From Candidatus Melainabacteria bacterium (GTDB lineage: Bacteria; Actinomycetota; Actinomycetes; Mycobacteriales; Pseudonocardiaceae): DNA of 5,690 nucleotides. The stretch lies in contig CAJCJE010000317.1 in NCBI GenBank assembly GCA_903970565.1, forward strand, positions 1 through 5,690, in the 5' to 3' direction. Position numbers and translations under genes: made by a program. Shown piece by piece: positions 1 through 5,690 of this stretch (positions are counted from its first letter, which is position 1; every line of letters starts with the position of its first letter). The notes beneath the pieces were generated by a model. That model was not told where the DNA came from. It made no database searches and worked only from the letters and a program-made list of their open reading frames with translations.

Positions 1-558
1 GCGCAGGAAGGCCGCCGGCCCGTCGGTGCTGGCCAGTACCTGGTAGGTCGCATCGTCCCGGCGCCGCAGCGCGCCGGAGATCGTGCCCAACGGCCCTGCC
101 TCGAGGAACAGGACCGGGCCTTCGCCGGTGAACCGGGCCAGCAGCCGGTCGACCCTGGTGCCGAGGTCGGCGGCGTCGGTCCGCGCCTCGGCCGGTGAAT
201 CGGTCCGCGGATCGCGGCAGGCCGCGGCGATCGCCTCGGACAGGCTCACCCGGCCGGCGCTCGCGGCCAGTACGTGCTTACCGATGCCGTCCCCGACGGT
301 GGCCGCGATCGGTAACCCGATGTGGCGAAGCCACCCATAGCAGGCGTAGCTGAACGCGAACCGTTCGAACCGTTCCGCCGTAGGGACAACGGCAGGGAGA
401 CCAGACCCGGCGCCCTCGGTCGGATCGATGCCGGCCGAGGCCGCCGCCTGGTGGCATTCCGCGTACAACTCCGCGAATCGCGGGTGGGCGCGGCGGAAGT
501 CCGCGACCTGCTCGGGAGCTGGGGTGTCCGAACCGGACACCAGCAGCACCACGGTGCG
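1..558 (-). other. Degenerate, shortened acyltransferase-like domain, probably inactive
   Basis: Residues about 512-697 align by eye with an AT. TVVLLVSGSD (513-522) sits where FxFxGQGxQ is expected, followed by HPRFAELYAEC (536-546). RFAFSYACYGWLRHIGLPIAATVGDGIGKH (577-606) corresponds to the stretch leading into GHSxGE, and VLAASAGRVSLSEAI follows as in real ATs. LFLEAGPLGTISGALRR (661-677) matches the closing xFxExGP motif. The nucleophile Ser is Gly602 and the neighbouring His is Asp601. Only about 64 residues separate GDGIG from EAGP, where roughly 170-180 are usual from memory of the family, so the ferredoxin-like subdomain and the catalytic His (HxFH region) are absent. The frame is intact. 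Malonyl transfer by this domain is not expected; a scaffold or docking role for a trans AT is an inference. Confidence 0.82.
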
Positions 559-2091
559 CTCCGGCACCGGGCCGGTGGAGTCGACCGGCGCCGCGAGGGC
601 CGCGCGCAGTTGCCCCAGATCGCCTGCGGTCACGCAGTGCCGGAAGGTGCCGTGGGCGCGCCCACCGACCAGGGTGCGCGCAACGTCGGCGATCGGCACG
701 TCGGGGTGGTCGGCCAGCCAGTCGGCGAGCGCGGCGACGTTCTCCGCCAGCGCGGTGGCGCTGCGCGCGGAGACCGGGAACCAGCCGGCGCCCTCCGGCG
801 CGGCCTGCGCGGGCGGTTGGGCAGGCGCCTCCTCCAGCACCGCGTGCACGTTGGTGCCCATGACGCCGAACGAGCTGACGCCCGCGCGGCGTACGCCGTC
901 GACCGCCGGCCAGCAGGCCAGTTCCTGGGTGACCACGACCGCAGAGTCGTCGAAGTCGATCAGCGGGCTGAGCTTGCTGACATGCAGATTCGGGAAGAGG
1001 GTCTGGTTTCGCAGCGCCAGCACGGCCTTGACCAGCCCGACCAGGCCGGAAACGCTCCAGGTGTGCCCGAGGTTGGACTTGACCGACGAGATCGCGCAGC
1101 AGTGCTTTGCATCCGTCACCCTGCCGAAGGCGAGGTTCAGGGCCTCGATTTCGATGGGATCGCCGAGCCGGGTCGCGGTGCCGTGCGCCTCGACGTAGGA
1201 AACGGTGGTGGGATCGATGTCCGCCTTCTGCCAGGCGCGTTCGATGACCTCCGCCTGCGCTGCGCTGTCCGGCGCGGTCAGCGTGCTGGCCCGCCCCGCG
1301 ACGTTGTTGGCCGCGATGCCCTTGATCACGGCGTGCACCACGTCGCCGTCGCGCACCGCGTCGCGCAGGCGCTTGAGCAGCACGACGACGACGGCCTCGC
1401 CTGATCCGGTGCCATCCGCGTCGGCGGAGAACGTCCGCGTCCGGCCGTCGGCGGAGCGAATGCCGAGGTCCAACTCGTCGCCGCCGGTCGGTTCACCGAA
1501 CAGGTTGAGATTGGCGCCGCCGACCATCGCCAGATCGGCGTCGCCGAGCACCAGATCGTTGACGGCGTGGTGCACCGCGAGCAGCGCCGAGGAGCAGGAC
1601 GAGTCGACCATCGCGGCCGCGCCGCGCAGCCCGAAGAAGCGGGCGATCCGGCCGGCGGTCGCCGAGACGTGCGTGCCCATGACCATCGTCACCTCGGTGA
1701 CCCTGGCCAGCGCGGGATAGTCGAACCGGGTGTCGCCGAGATAGACCGATGTCCGGGTGCCGTTGAGCGAGTCCGGGTTGTAGCCGGCGTTCTCCACCGC
1801 CTGGTAGGCCGTCTGTAGCAGCAGGCGCTGTTCCGGCGCCATGTTGTTGGCCTCGCCCCTGCTGATGCCGAAGAAGGCGTGGTCGAAGGTGTCGATCTCC
1901 TCGATGTACCCGCTGACCTGGTAGTCGGTGTCCAGTGGCAGCGAGGTGCTCCGGCGGCGCGTTGCGGACAGTTCGCGGACGCTGTCCCGGCCGGTGCGCA
2001 GGTTGTGCAGGAACTGCGCCACGTCGTCGGCTTCCGGCAGCCGGACCGCCATGCCGATGATGGCGATGTCCTGGCGGTGCTCAGAACTCAT
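1..2091 (-). CDS. Type I modular polyketide synthase, N-terminal part (KS, linker, degenerate AT), 3' truncated by window
   Basis: This PKS subunit begins at ATG 2091 and reads 697 codons without a stop to position 1, so its C-terminus is outside the window. The start is chosen because the KS motif DIAIIGMA begins at residue 8 and a GAGG-type ribosome site lies 9 bases upstream. Residues about 6-422 are a ketosynthase, which performs decarboxylative Claisen condensation, with Cys166, His303 and His343. Residues about 436-510 are the usual KS-AT linker. Residues about 511-697 resemble an acyltransferase but lack GQGxQ and the GHSxG serine and are shortened. No ACP, KR or DH is seen before the edge; they would be expected further on. 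The gene overlaps the NRPS gene by 11 bases, which implies co-transcription and probably coupled translation. By gene order the KS would accept a peptidyl chain from the last NRPS carrier. One TTA codon (Leu593) is present. Confidence 0.96.
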   Translation of the reverse strand, partial: MSSEHRQDIAIIGMAVRLPEADDVAQFLHNLRTGRDSVRELSATRRRSTSLPLDTDYQVSGYIEEIDTFDHAFFGISRGEANNMAPEQRLLLQTAYQAVENAGYNPDSLNGTRTSVYLGDTRFDYPALARVTEVTMVMGTHVSATAGRIARFFGLRGAAAMVDSSCSSALLAVHHAVNDLVLGDADLAMVGGANLNLFGEPTGGDELDLGIRSADGRTRTFSADADGTGSGEAVVVVLLKRLRDAVRDGDVVHAVIKGIAANNVAGRASTLTAPDSAAQAEVIERAWQKADIDPTTVSYVEAHGTATRLGDPIEIEALNLAFGRVTDAKHCCAISSVKSNLGHTWSVSGLVGLVKAVLALRNQTLFPNLHVSKLSPLIDFDDSAVVVTQELACWPAVDGVRRAGVSSFGVMGTNVHAVLEEAPAQPPAQAAPEGAGWFPVSARSATALAENVAALADWLADHPDVPIADVARTLVGGRAHGTFRHCVTAGDLGQLRAALAAPVDSTGPVPERTVVLLVSGSDTPAPEQVADFRRAHPRFAELYAECHQAAASAGIDPTEGAGSGLPAVVPTAERFERFAFSYACYGWLRHIGLPIAATVGDGIGKHVLAASAGRVSLSEAIAAACRDPRTDSPAEARTDAADLGTRVDRLLARFTGEGPVLFLEAGPLGTISGALRRRDDATYQVLASTDGPAAFLR
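313..315 (-). promoter_or_regulatory. TTA leucine codon in the PKS gene (Leu593)
   Basis: This is the only TTA in the visible PKS frame (GGG TTA CCG). It lies in the degenerate AT, nine residues before the lost nucleophile position. The control it might impose is the same as for the codon in the NRPS gene. Confidence 0.6.
559..786 (-). other. KS-AT linker domain
   Basis: After a Pro/Ala-rich hinge (about 422-436), residues 438-511 read FPVSARSATALAENVAALADWL and later VARTLVGGRAHGTFRHCVTAGD. The first block matches the FPLSARS.xAL start, and the second the TL..GR..F..R stretch, of the linker that joins KS to AT in cis-AT PKSs. Its presence argues that the protein descends from a cis-AT module rather than always having been AT-less. 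Confidence 0.8.
826..2076 (-). other. Ketosynthase (KS) domain with intact Cys-His-His triad
   Basis: The N-terminal KS motif DIAIIGMAVRLPEA starts at residue 8. The nucleophile motif is VDSSCSSAL with Cys166 (codon 1596-1594). The two histidines are in EAHGTATRLGDPIE (His303) and KSNLGHTWSVSG (His343). The domain closes with RRAGVSSFGVMGTNVHAVLEEA. All three catalytic residues are present, so this is an elongating condensing enzyme rather than a KSQ or KS0. Departures from consensus are HGTAT for HGTGT, GHTWSVSG for GHTxAAAG, APEQR for DPQQR, and ANNVAG where INQDG or INNDG is usual. A KS that accepts aminoacyl or peptidyl chains from an NRPS is the natural reading of the context. Confidence 0.95.
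2081..2091 (-). other. 11-base overlap between NRPS stop and PKS start
   Basis: The PKS ATG (2091-2089) is read in a different frame within the NRPS codons for the final Tyr-Glu-Phe, and the NRPS TGA occupies 2083-2081. Such overlaps usually indicate translational coupling and near-equal amounts of two partner subunits. Confidence 0.9.
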
Positions 2092-5000
2092 ACTCGACAA
2101 CCTCGTTCTCGGTCCTGGCCGGTGCCGGTGCGACCAGTTGGGCCTGTCCGGCGATGGTGGGCAGGGCGAACAGCTGGGCCACCCGGAAGGTCTCCGGGAA
2201 TGCCTCGTCCAGCAGGGCGAACAGCCGTAGCAGCCGCAGCGACGTGCCACCGAGGGTGAAGAAGTCGCGGTGGATGTCGGTCACCTGCTGGTCGAGCACG
2301 GTGGTCCAGATGTCCTGGATGGTCTGCTCCACGGCGTCGCGCGGCGCCTGGGCCGTGTCTGAGGCAGCATCCGGCTGCCAGTCCGGCGCGGGCAGGGCCG
2401 CCCGGTCGGGTTTGCCGTTGGAGTTGGTGGGAATCCGGTCCAGCTCGATCACCTTGGCGGGCACCATCGCCCTCGGCAGCCGGCCGGCGAGGTAGTCGCG
2501 CACGTCGTTGTCGAGGGGCGGGCCCGGCACGTCGGGCACGACGTAGGCCACCAGCCGGTATTCCGCATCGGAGGCTGGGCGATCGGCCACCACGACGCAG
2601 GCCGCCACCCGGGGGTGCCCGGCCAGTGCGTTCTCCACCTCGGCCGGGTGGACGCGGACGCCGTTGATCTTGACCTGGTGGTCCACCCGCCCGAGGACTT
2701 CCAGCAACCCGTCCGGGCGGAGCCGGCCGATGTCCCCGGTCCGGTAGAGCAGGTCGCCGTCGTCCTCGCGCGCCGGATTCGGCACGAACGCCGCCCCCAC
2801 CGGTTCCCCGAGATAGCCACGGGTGCGGAACGGGGTGCGGATGACGATCTCCCCCGGTTCGCCGATGCCGCAGGGCACATCGCCGCGCAGCAGCACGGCC
2901 TGGCACTGCGGCAGGGGCGAGCCGACCGGCAACACGGCCGGCAGTGGGCCGTGCGGAACGGGGTAGGCGAACTTCGCCATCGTGGTCTCGGTCGGCCCGT
3001 AGAGGTTCACGATCTCGCCGCCGTCCACGACGGTGCCGCGCATCGTGTCCACCAGGGTGGCTTTCAGCGGCTCGCCGGCAAGGAAGGTCCAGCGCAGCGC
3101 GGGCAGCCGGGTGCCGGTGGGCACGTCGAGCAACCAGGACTGCAACACGGTCGGCGCCGCGTGCAGCACCGTGACGGCCTGGCGTTGCAGCCAACTGAAG
3201 ACCGCCCGGCCGGCGACGGTGTCGTGTTCCTCCGGCGCGACGAGCGTGCCGCCGGAGACGAGCGCGAGGAAGGTGTCCCGCAGCATCACGTCGAACGACA
3301 CGTTGGTCAGCTGCGCGCAGCGGTCCTCGGCGCCGATACCGAAGGTGTCCCGCTGCCACAGCAGGAAGTGGCTCAGCGCGCCGTGCCAGCCGAGCACGCC
3401 ACGCGGTGTGCCGGTGGTGCCGGAGGTGAAGAACACGTAGGCCGCCCATTCCGGCGCCACTTCCGGCAGCGTCACCTCCTGCTCGGCAGGTGCCGAGAGC
3501 AGCAGCCCGGAGCGGCCGGCGACGTGGACGGTGCGCGGCCCGTGCGGCGCGGAGGCGAACGAGTGGCCCTCTGGTACGTCCACATCGGACTCGATGTGCA
3601 CGAACATCGCCGGATTGCCAACGGAGAGCAGGTGGTCGCGGCGCCCCCGCGGCAGTTCCGGGTCCAGCGGCAGGATAGTGGCGCCGGCACGCAGCGCGCC
3701 GAGTAGGCCGACCACGAAGCCGATGCCGCGCGGCCCGCTGACCCCGACGACCTCGCCCGGCTGGCAGCCCGCCGCCACCAGGGACCGCGCGAGCTGCCCC
3801 GAGCGCTGCCACAGCTCGTCGTAACGCAGCGCGTCCTCGCCCTGGACGATCGCGATCCGTTCCGGTGCCGTGGCCGCGTGCGCGCCGATGAGCCGCGGCA
3901 CGGGTGGCAGTTCGGGTTGCGGCAGCGCCGAGGTGAGGTCGACGGCGCCGGGCGCGGCCAGCGAGTAGGCGGTGACCGGCGCTCGCGGCGCGGCCGTCAC
4001 CTGCTCCAGCAGCGCACCGAACTGCCGCAGCAGTTCGGTGATCCGCTCCGCCGAGAACAGGTCGGGGCGGTACAGCGCGTCGATCCGCAGGGCGTCCTGA
4101 TCCTCGGCGACGTAGAGGGTCAGCGGGAATTTCGCTTCGGGTTCGAAGAACTGGCTCTCGAACTCGACCGACACCCCCTCGATCGAGATCGTCTCGCGCA
4201 GGTCGCCAAGATAGTTGAGCAGGACGTCGAAGATCGGCGTCCGGTCCGGTCGCCGGGCCGGATTGAGCCGCTCGACGAGTAGTTCGAACGGCGCGGCCTG
4301 GTGGTCGTAGGCCTCGCGTACCCGGGTGCTGACCTGTTTGAGCAGCTGATCGAACGGTAACGCGCCGGAAAGGTCGGCACGCAGCACCAGCGTGTTCAGA
4401 AACAGGCCGAGGACGTTCTCCAGATCCACGTCGGGCCGATTGGCCACGGGGAAGCCGACGACGACGTCCTGTTGGTCGCTCAGCCGCCCCAGCAGCACGG
4501 TCAGCGCCGCCAGGGTGACCTCGAACGGGGTCGTCGCGGTGGCCGAGGCGAGTTCGAGCATCCCGGCGCGGACCTGCGGCGGCACCATGACCGACGCCAG
4601 GCAACTCCCGGTGTCGGGCCCGGCGGCATCGGTGGGCAGCTCCAGTTGGGCGGCGCCGGAGAGCCGGTCCACCCAGTACCCCAGGTCCTGGTCGACGGTC
4701 GCGAGGCTGCCGGGGTGGTGCTGCGCGTCGACGTGGTCCAGATACCGCGTCGGCAGATCCGGCAGATCGACGTGCTCACCGACGAAACGCCGGTAGAACA
4801 GCGACAGCTCGCGCATCAGCAGCCGCATGGACCAGCCGTCCCCCGCGATGTGGTGCAGGGTCACCAGCAGGTCGTGGTGGCGCTCGGTCACCGCGAACAG
4901 CACGACGCGCAGTGGGGTTTCCTCCCGGAGCCGGAAGGGCCGGTTGTCCTCATCACGAACCGCGCGCTCGGCCTCGGCCCGCGCGGCGTCCGGGCCAAGC

Positions 5001-5690
5001 TCCCTGAGGTCACGCACGTCGAAGACCGGTCCGGCATCGGTGTGCGGTGTCTGGTAGAGCTGCCCGCCGTCGTCGCCGAAGGTGACCCGCAGCATCTCGT
5101 GCCGTTGCACCAGCGCGGCAACGGCCTGCCGCAGTGCATCGACGTCCAACTCGCCCGTGAGCCTGGCCAGTACCCGGATGTTGTAGGCCGCGCTGTCCGG
5201 ATCGAGCATGTGCAGGAACCAGATTCGCTGCTGGGCGTAGGACAGCGGGTGCCGGCCGCGCCGGACGTCCCGCGTCGGCGGCCGGCCGGGATCGGTCGGG
5301 AGTTCGGTCGGGAGTTGCGCCGCGAGGTCGGCGACCAGCGTGGCCTGCGCGGCGATGGTCCGGTGGGTGAACACCGCCGCGGCGGTGAGTCGCACGCCGA
5401 ACCGGCGGGTGATCCGGGAACTGAGCCCGAGCGCGCTGAGCGAGTGGCCGCCGAGGACGAAGAAGTCGTCGGTCGTGCCGATGGGTCCGTCCGGCAGCAG
5501 GGTGCGCCAGATCTCCAGCAGGTCCCGCTCGGTCTGGTTGCGCGGCGCCATCTGCTCCGTGGTGGCCGACAGCGTCCCGGACAGCGCCGCGAGCGCGGCC
5601 CGGTCCACCTTTCCGTTGCGGGTGACGGGCAGGGTGTCCAGGCGGTGGTAGCGGGCGGGCACCAGATAGGCGGGCAGGCGCCGCAGCAGC
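2081..5690 (-). CDS. Nonribosomal peptide synthetase, 3' part of gene (A-end, PCP, C, A, PCP), 5' truncated by window
   Basis: This is a modular NRPS subunit that activates amino acids as aminoacyl-AMP, tethers them to phosphopantetheine on carrier domains and condenses them; it is cytoplasmic. Residues are numbered from the GTG at 5662. That GTG is not the start: the frame is open to 5689, and the codons before it encode an A9 motif (LPAYLVP). Domain order is: end of an A domain (NGKVDR, 16-21), PCP1 (about 43-113, Ser74), C (about 136-565, HHIAGDG at 270-276), A (about 590-1090), PCP2 (about 1108-1177, Ser1141), and an acidic tail ending EVVEYEF. The stop is TGA at 2083-2081. The visible part therefore holds one full C-A-PCP module and the end of another. 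There is no epimerase, thioesterase or reductase, so the chain must pass to another protein, most simply the PKS whose gene overlaps this one. One TTA codon (Leu435) is present. The family is certain; the product is not identifiable. Confidence 0.98.
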   Translation of the reverse strand, partial: LLRRLPAYLVPARYHRLDTLPVTRNGKVDRAALAALSGTLSATTEQMAPRNQTERDLLEIWRTLLPDGPIGTTDDFFVLGGHSLSALGLSSRITRRFGVRLTAAAVFTHRTIAAQATLVADLAAQLPTELPTDPGRPPTRDVRRGRHPLSYAQQRIWFLHMLDPDSAAYNIRVLARLTGELDVDALRQAVAALVQRHEMLRVTFGDDGGQLYQTPHTDAGPVFDVRDLRELGPDAARAEAERAVRDEDNRPFRLREETPLRVVLFAVTERHHDLLVTLHHIAGDGWSMRLLMRELSLFYRRFVGEHVDLPDLPTRYLDHVDAQHHPGSLATVDQDLGYWVDRLSGAAQLELPTDAAGPDTGSCLASVMVPPQVRAGMLELASATATTPFEVTLAALTVLLGRLSDQQDVVVGFPVANRPDVDLENVLGLFLNTLVLRADLSGALPFDQLLKQVSTRVREAYDHQAAPFELLVERLNPARRPDRTPIFDVLLNYLGDLRETISIEGVSVEFESQFFEPEAKFPLTLYVAEDQDALRIDALYRPDLFSAERITELLRQFGALLEQVTAAPRAPVTAYSLAAPGAVDLTSALPQPELPPVPRLIGAHAATAPERIAIVQGEDALRYDELWQRSGQLARSLVAAGCQPGEVVGVSGPRGIGFVVGLLGALRAGATILPLDPELPRGRRDHLLSVGNPAMFVHIESDVDVPEGHSFASAPHGPRTVHVAGRSGLLLSAPAEQEVTLPEVAPEWAAYVFFTSGTTGTPRGVLGWHGALSHFLLWQRDTFGIGAEDRCAQLTNVSFDVMLRDTFLALVSGGTLVAPEEHDTVAGRAVFSWLQRQAVTVLHAAPTVLQSWLLDVPTGTRLPALRWTFLAGEPLKATLVDTMRGTVVDGGEIVNLYGPTETTMAKFAYPVPHGPLPAVLPVGSPLPQCQAVLLRGDVPCGIGEPGEIVIRTPFRTRGYLGEPVGAAFVPNPAREDDGDLLYRTGDIGRLRPDGLLEVLGRVDHQVKINGVRVHPAEVENALAGHPRVAACVVVADRPASDAEYRLVAYVVPDVPGPPLDNDVRDYLAGRLPRAMVPAKVIELDRIPTNSNGKPDRAALPAPDWQPDAASDTAQAPRDAVEQTIQDIWTTVLDQQVTDIHRDFFTLGGTSLRLLRLFALLDEAFPETFRVAQLFALPTIAGQAQLVAPAPARTENEVVEYEF
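2101..2105 (-). promoter_or_regulatory. Ribosome binding site for the PKS gene, inside the NRPS coding end
   Basis: On the minus strand CGAGG lies 9 bases before the ATG at 2091, a partial match to the anti-Shine-Dalgarno complement. It falls within the NRPS codons for the acidic tail. Together with the 11-base overlap it supports the ATG start and re-initiation by ribosomes finishing the NRPS. Confidence 0.55.
2132..2341 (-). other. Peptidyl carrier domain 2 (PCP/T), C-terminal, feeding the PKS
   Basis: The carrier motif RDFFTLGGTSL spans residues 1132-1142, with Ser1141 (codon 2242-2240) as the phosphopantetheine site. Thr replaces the usual His or Asp before the serine. It is the last domain; only about 16 residues, rich in acidic residues at the end, follow. 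By position it donates the peptidyl chain to the KS encoded by the overlapping gene. Confidence 0.94.
2393..3895 (-). other. Adenylation (A) domain, complete, substrate uncertain
   Basis: The domain activates an amino or related acid with ATP and loads PCP2. Motifs in order are A1 LRYDEL (612-617), A2 LRAGATILPLD (657-667), A3 FTSGTTGTPRG (745-755, Arg754 where Lys is usual), A4 SFDVMLRDTF (789-798), A5 NLYGPTE (886-892), A6 GEIVIRTPFRTRGYL (937-951), A7 YRTGDIGRL (973-981), A8 GRVDHQVKINGVRVHPAEVE (991-1010), A9 LPRAMVP (1062-1068) and A10 NGKPDR with Lys1084. Hand alignment to the PheA pocket positions gives D791, V792, R795, H834, F860, A862, L887, M895, A896 and K1084. Asp at the first position fits an alpha-amino acid. 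Several positions match serine-type codes (DVWHFSLVDK), but Arg at 239, Ala at 301 and Ala at 331 do not, so serine is only a weak guess. Confidence 0.93.
3968..5257 (-). other. Condensation (C) domain, LCL-like
   Basis: The domain forms the peptide bond between the PCP1-bound donor and the PCP2-bound acceptor. Visible core motifs are C1 LSYAQQRIWFL (140-150), C2 RHEMLRVTF (187-195), C3 HHIAGDGWS (270-278, with the second catalytic His at 271 and Asp at 275), C5 VVGFPVANRP (401-410) followed by GLFLNTLVLRADL, and C6/C7 HQAAPFELLVERL (454-466) with RPDRTPIF (471-478). C4 is weak (YLDHVDAQ in place of YxDYAxWQ). It has HHxxxDG rather than the DxxxxD of heterocyclization domains. With no epimerase before it, an L-donor type is the likely reading. 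Confidence 0.95.
4358..4360 (-). promoter_or_regulatory. TTA leucine codon in the NRPS gene (Leu435)
   Basis: This is the only TTA in the visible NRPS frame, in the C domain (GCG TTA CCG). In Streptomyces and related actinomycetes TTA is read by the developmentally controlled bldA tRNA, so it can delay expression. Whether this host uses that control is not shown by the window. Confidence 0.6.
5293..5316 (-). repeat. Exact 12-base tandem duplication in the PCP1-C linker
   Basis: The plus-strand unit CGGTCGGGAGTT occurs twice in direct succession. On the coding strand it adds an in-frame repeat giving TELPTELPTD in the flexible linker between PCP1 and C. It looks like a small slippage duplication without functional consequence. 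Confidence 0.85.
5324..5536 (-). other. Peptidyl carrier domain 1 (PCP/T)
   Basis: This is a four-helix carrier domain of about 70 residues with the phosphopantetheine motif DDFFVLGGHSL at residues 65-75. Ser74 (codon 5443-5441) is the attachment residue. GGHSL is the usual form for a carrier that hands its residue to a condensation domain, which agrees with the C domain that follows directly. No epimerase lies between them. Confidence 0.96.
5591..5690 (-). other. C-terminal end of an upstream adenylation domain (A9-A10 motifs)
   Basis: Codons from 5689 onward read LLRRLPAYLVP and then, from residue 11, LPVTRNGKVDRAAL. These match core motifs A9 (LPxYMVP) and A10 (NGKxDR) of NRPS adenylation domains; Lys18 is the expected A10 lysine that contacts the substrate carboxylate and ATP. 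Only the mobile C-terminal subdomain end is visible, so its substrate cannot be read. This shows that the gene extends beyond the window. Confidence 0.95.

Noticed and set aside
1..558. Frameshift or sequencing error explaining the damaged AT
   Set aside because: The frame is continuous and conserved AT-like stretches occur on both sides of the missing part, so a frame error does not explain the loss of the motifs.
322..1404. Long plus-strand open frame of 360 codons
   Set aside because: It lies opposite the PKS frame in a G+C-rich region, where antisense frames are commonly open. Its translation is Arg/Gly/Ala-rich low-complexity sequence with no recognisable domain.
2060..2130. Promoter or terminator between the two genes
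   Set aside because: The genes overlap, and no hairpin followed by a T-run or clear -10/-35 pair is seen.
2615..3706. Long plus-strand open frame of 363 codons
   Set aside because: It is antisense to the A domain, whose ten core motifs are unmistakable. The plus-strand product has biased composition and no motif.
3822..3824. A further TTA codon in the NRPS gene
   Set aside because: TAA on the plus strand here is out of phase; the actual codons read CGT TAC (Arg-Tyr of the A1 motif).
2088..4604. Minus-strand open frame of 838 codons in another phase
   Set aside because: It overlaps the real NRPS frame out of phase; the product is Arg/Ala/Gly-rich without domain signatures.
5660..5662. GTG as the NRPS start codon
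   Set aside because: The frame is open upstream to the window edge, and those codons encode the A9 motif of an adenylation domain, so the GTG is an internal valine.

Overview
The window is a dense, uninterrupted piece of a hybrid nonribosomal peptide/polyketide assembly line. Very high G+C content, G/C-ending codons and the enzyme families present suggest an actinomycete such as Streptomyces, Amycolatopsis or Nocardia; the sequence alone does not fix the genus. Both genes lie on the minus strand and both run off the window, so transcription goes from position 5690 towards position 1. I see no intergenic DNA, RNA gene, mobile element, promoter or terminator.

Right part (5690 to 2081): the 3' portion of a large NRPS gene. 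In translation order it encodes the last residues of an adenylation (A) domain, a carrier protein (PCP), a condensation domain (C), a complete A domain and a second PCP. It then stops after a short acidic tail, without a thioesterase, reductase or epimerase domain.

Left part (2091 to 1): the start of a type I PKS gene whose ATG lies inside the last codons of the NRPS gene (11-base overlap). Its frame stays open for 697 codons to the window edge. It encodes a ketosynthase (KS) with an intact Cys-His-His triad, a KS-AT linker domain, and a degenerate, shortened acyltransferase (AT). In this AT the GHSxG nucleophile motif reads GDGIG, the GQGxQ motif is gone, and roughly the central third of the domain, including the region of the catalytic His, is missing.

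Working together: the NRPS would load and condense two residues, one by each A domain. The growing peptidyl chain on the terminal PCP would pass across the protein boundary to the KS, which extends it with a malonyl-type unit. Because the fused AT looks dead, that unit would have to come from an AT acting in trans. Each gene carries exactly one TTA leucine codon in the visible part, a possible bldA-type translational control if the host uses it.

Main points for a second look: the pseudo-AT, the paired TTA codons, the NRPS/PKS junction without a recognisable long docking domain, the unusual KS motifs, and the atypical A-domain pocket (DVRHFALMAK).
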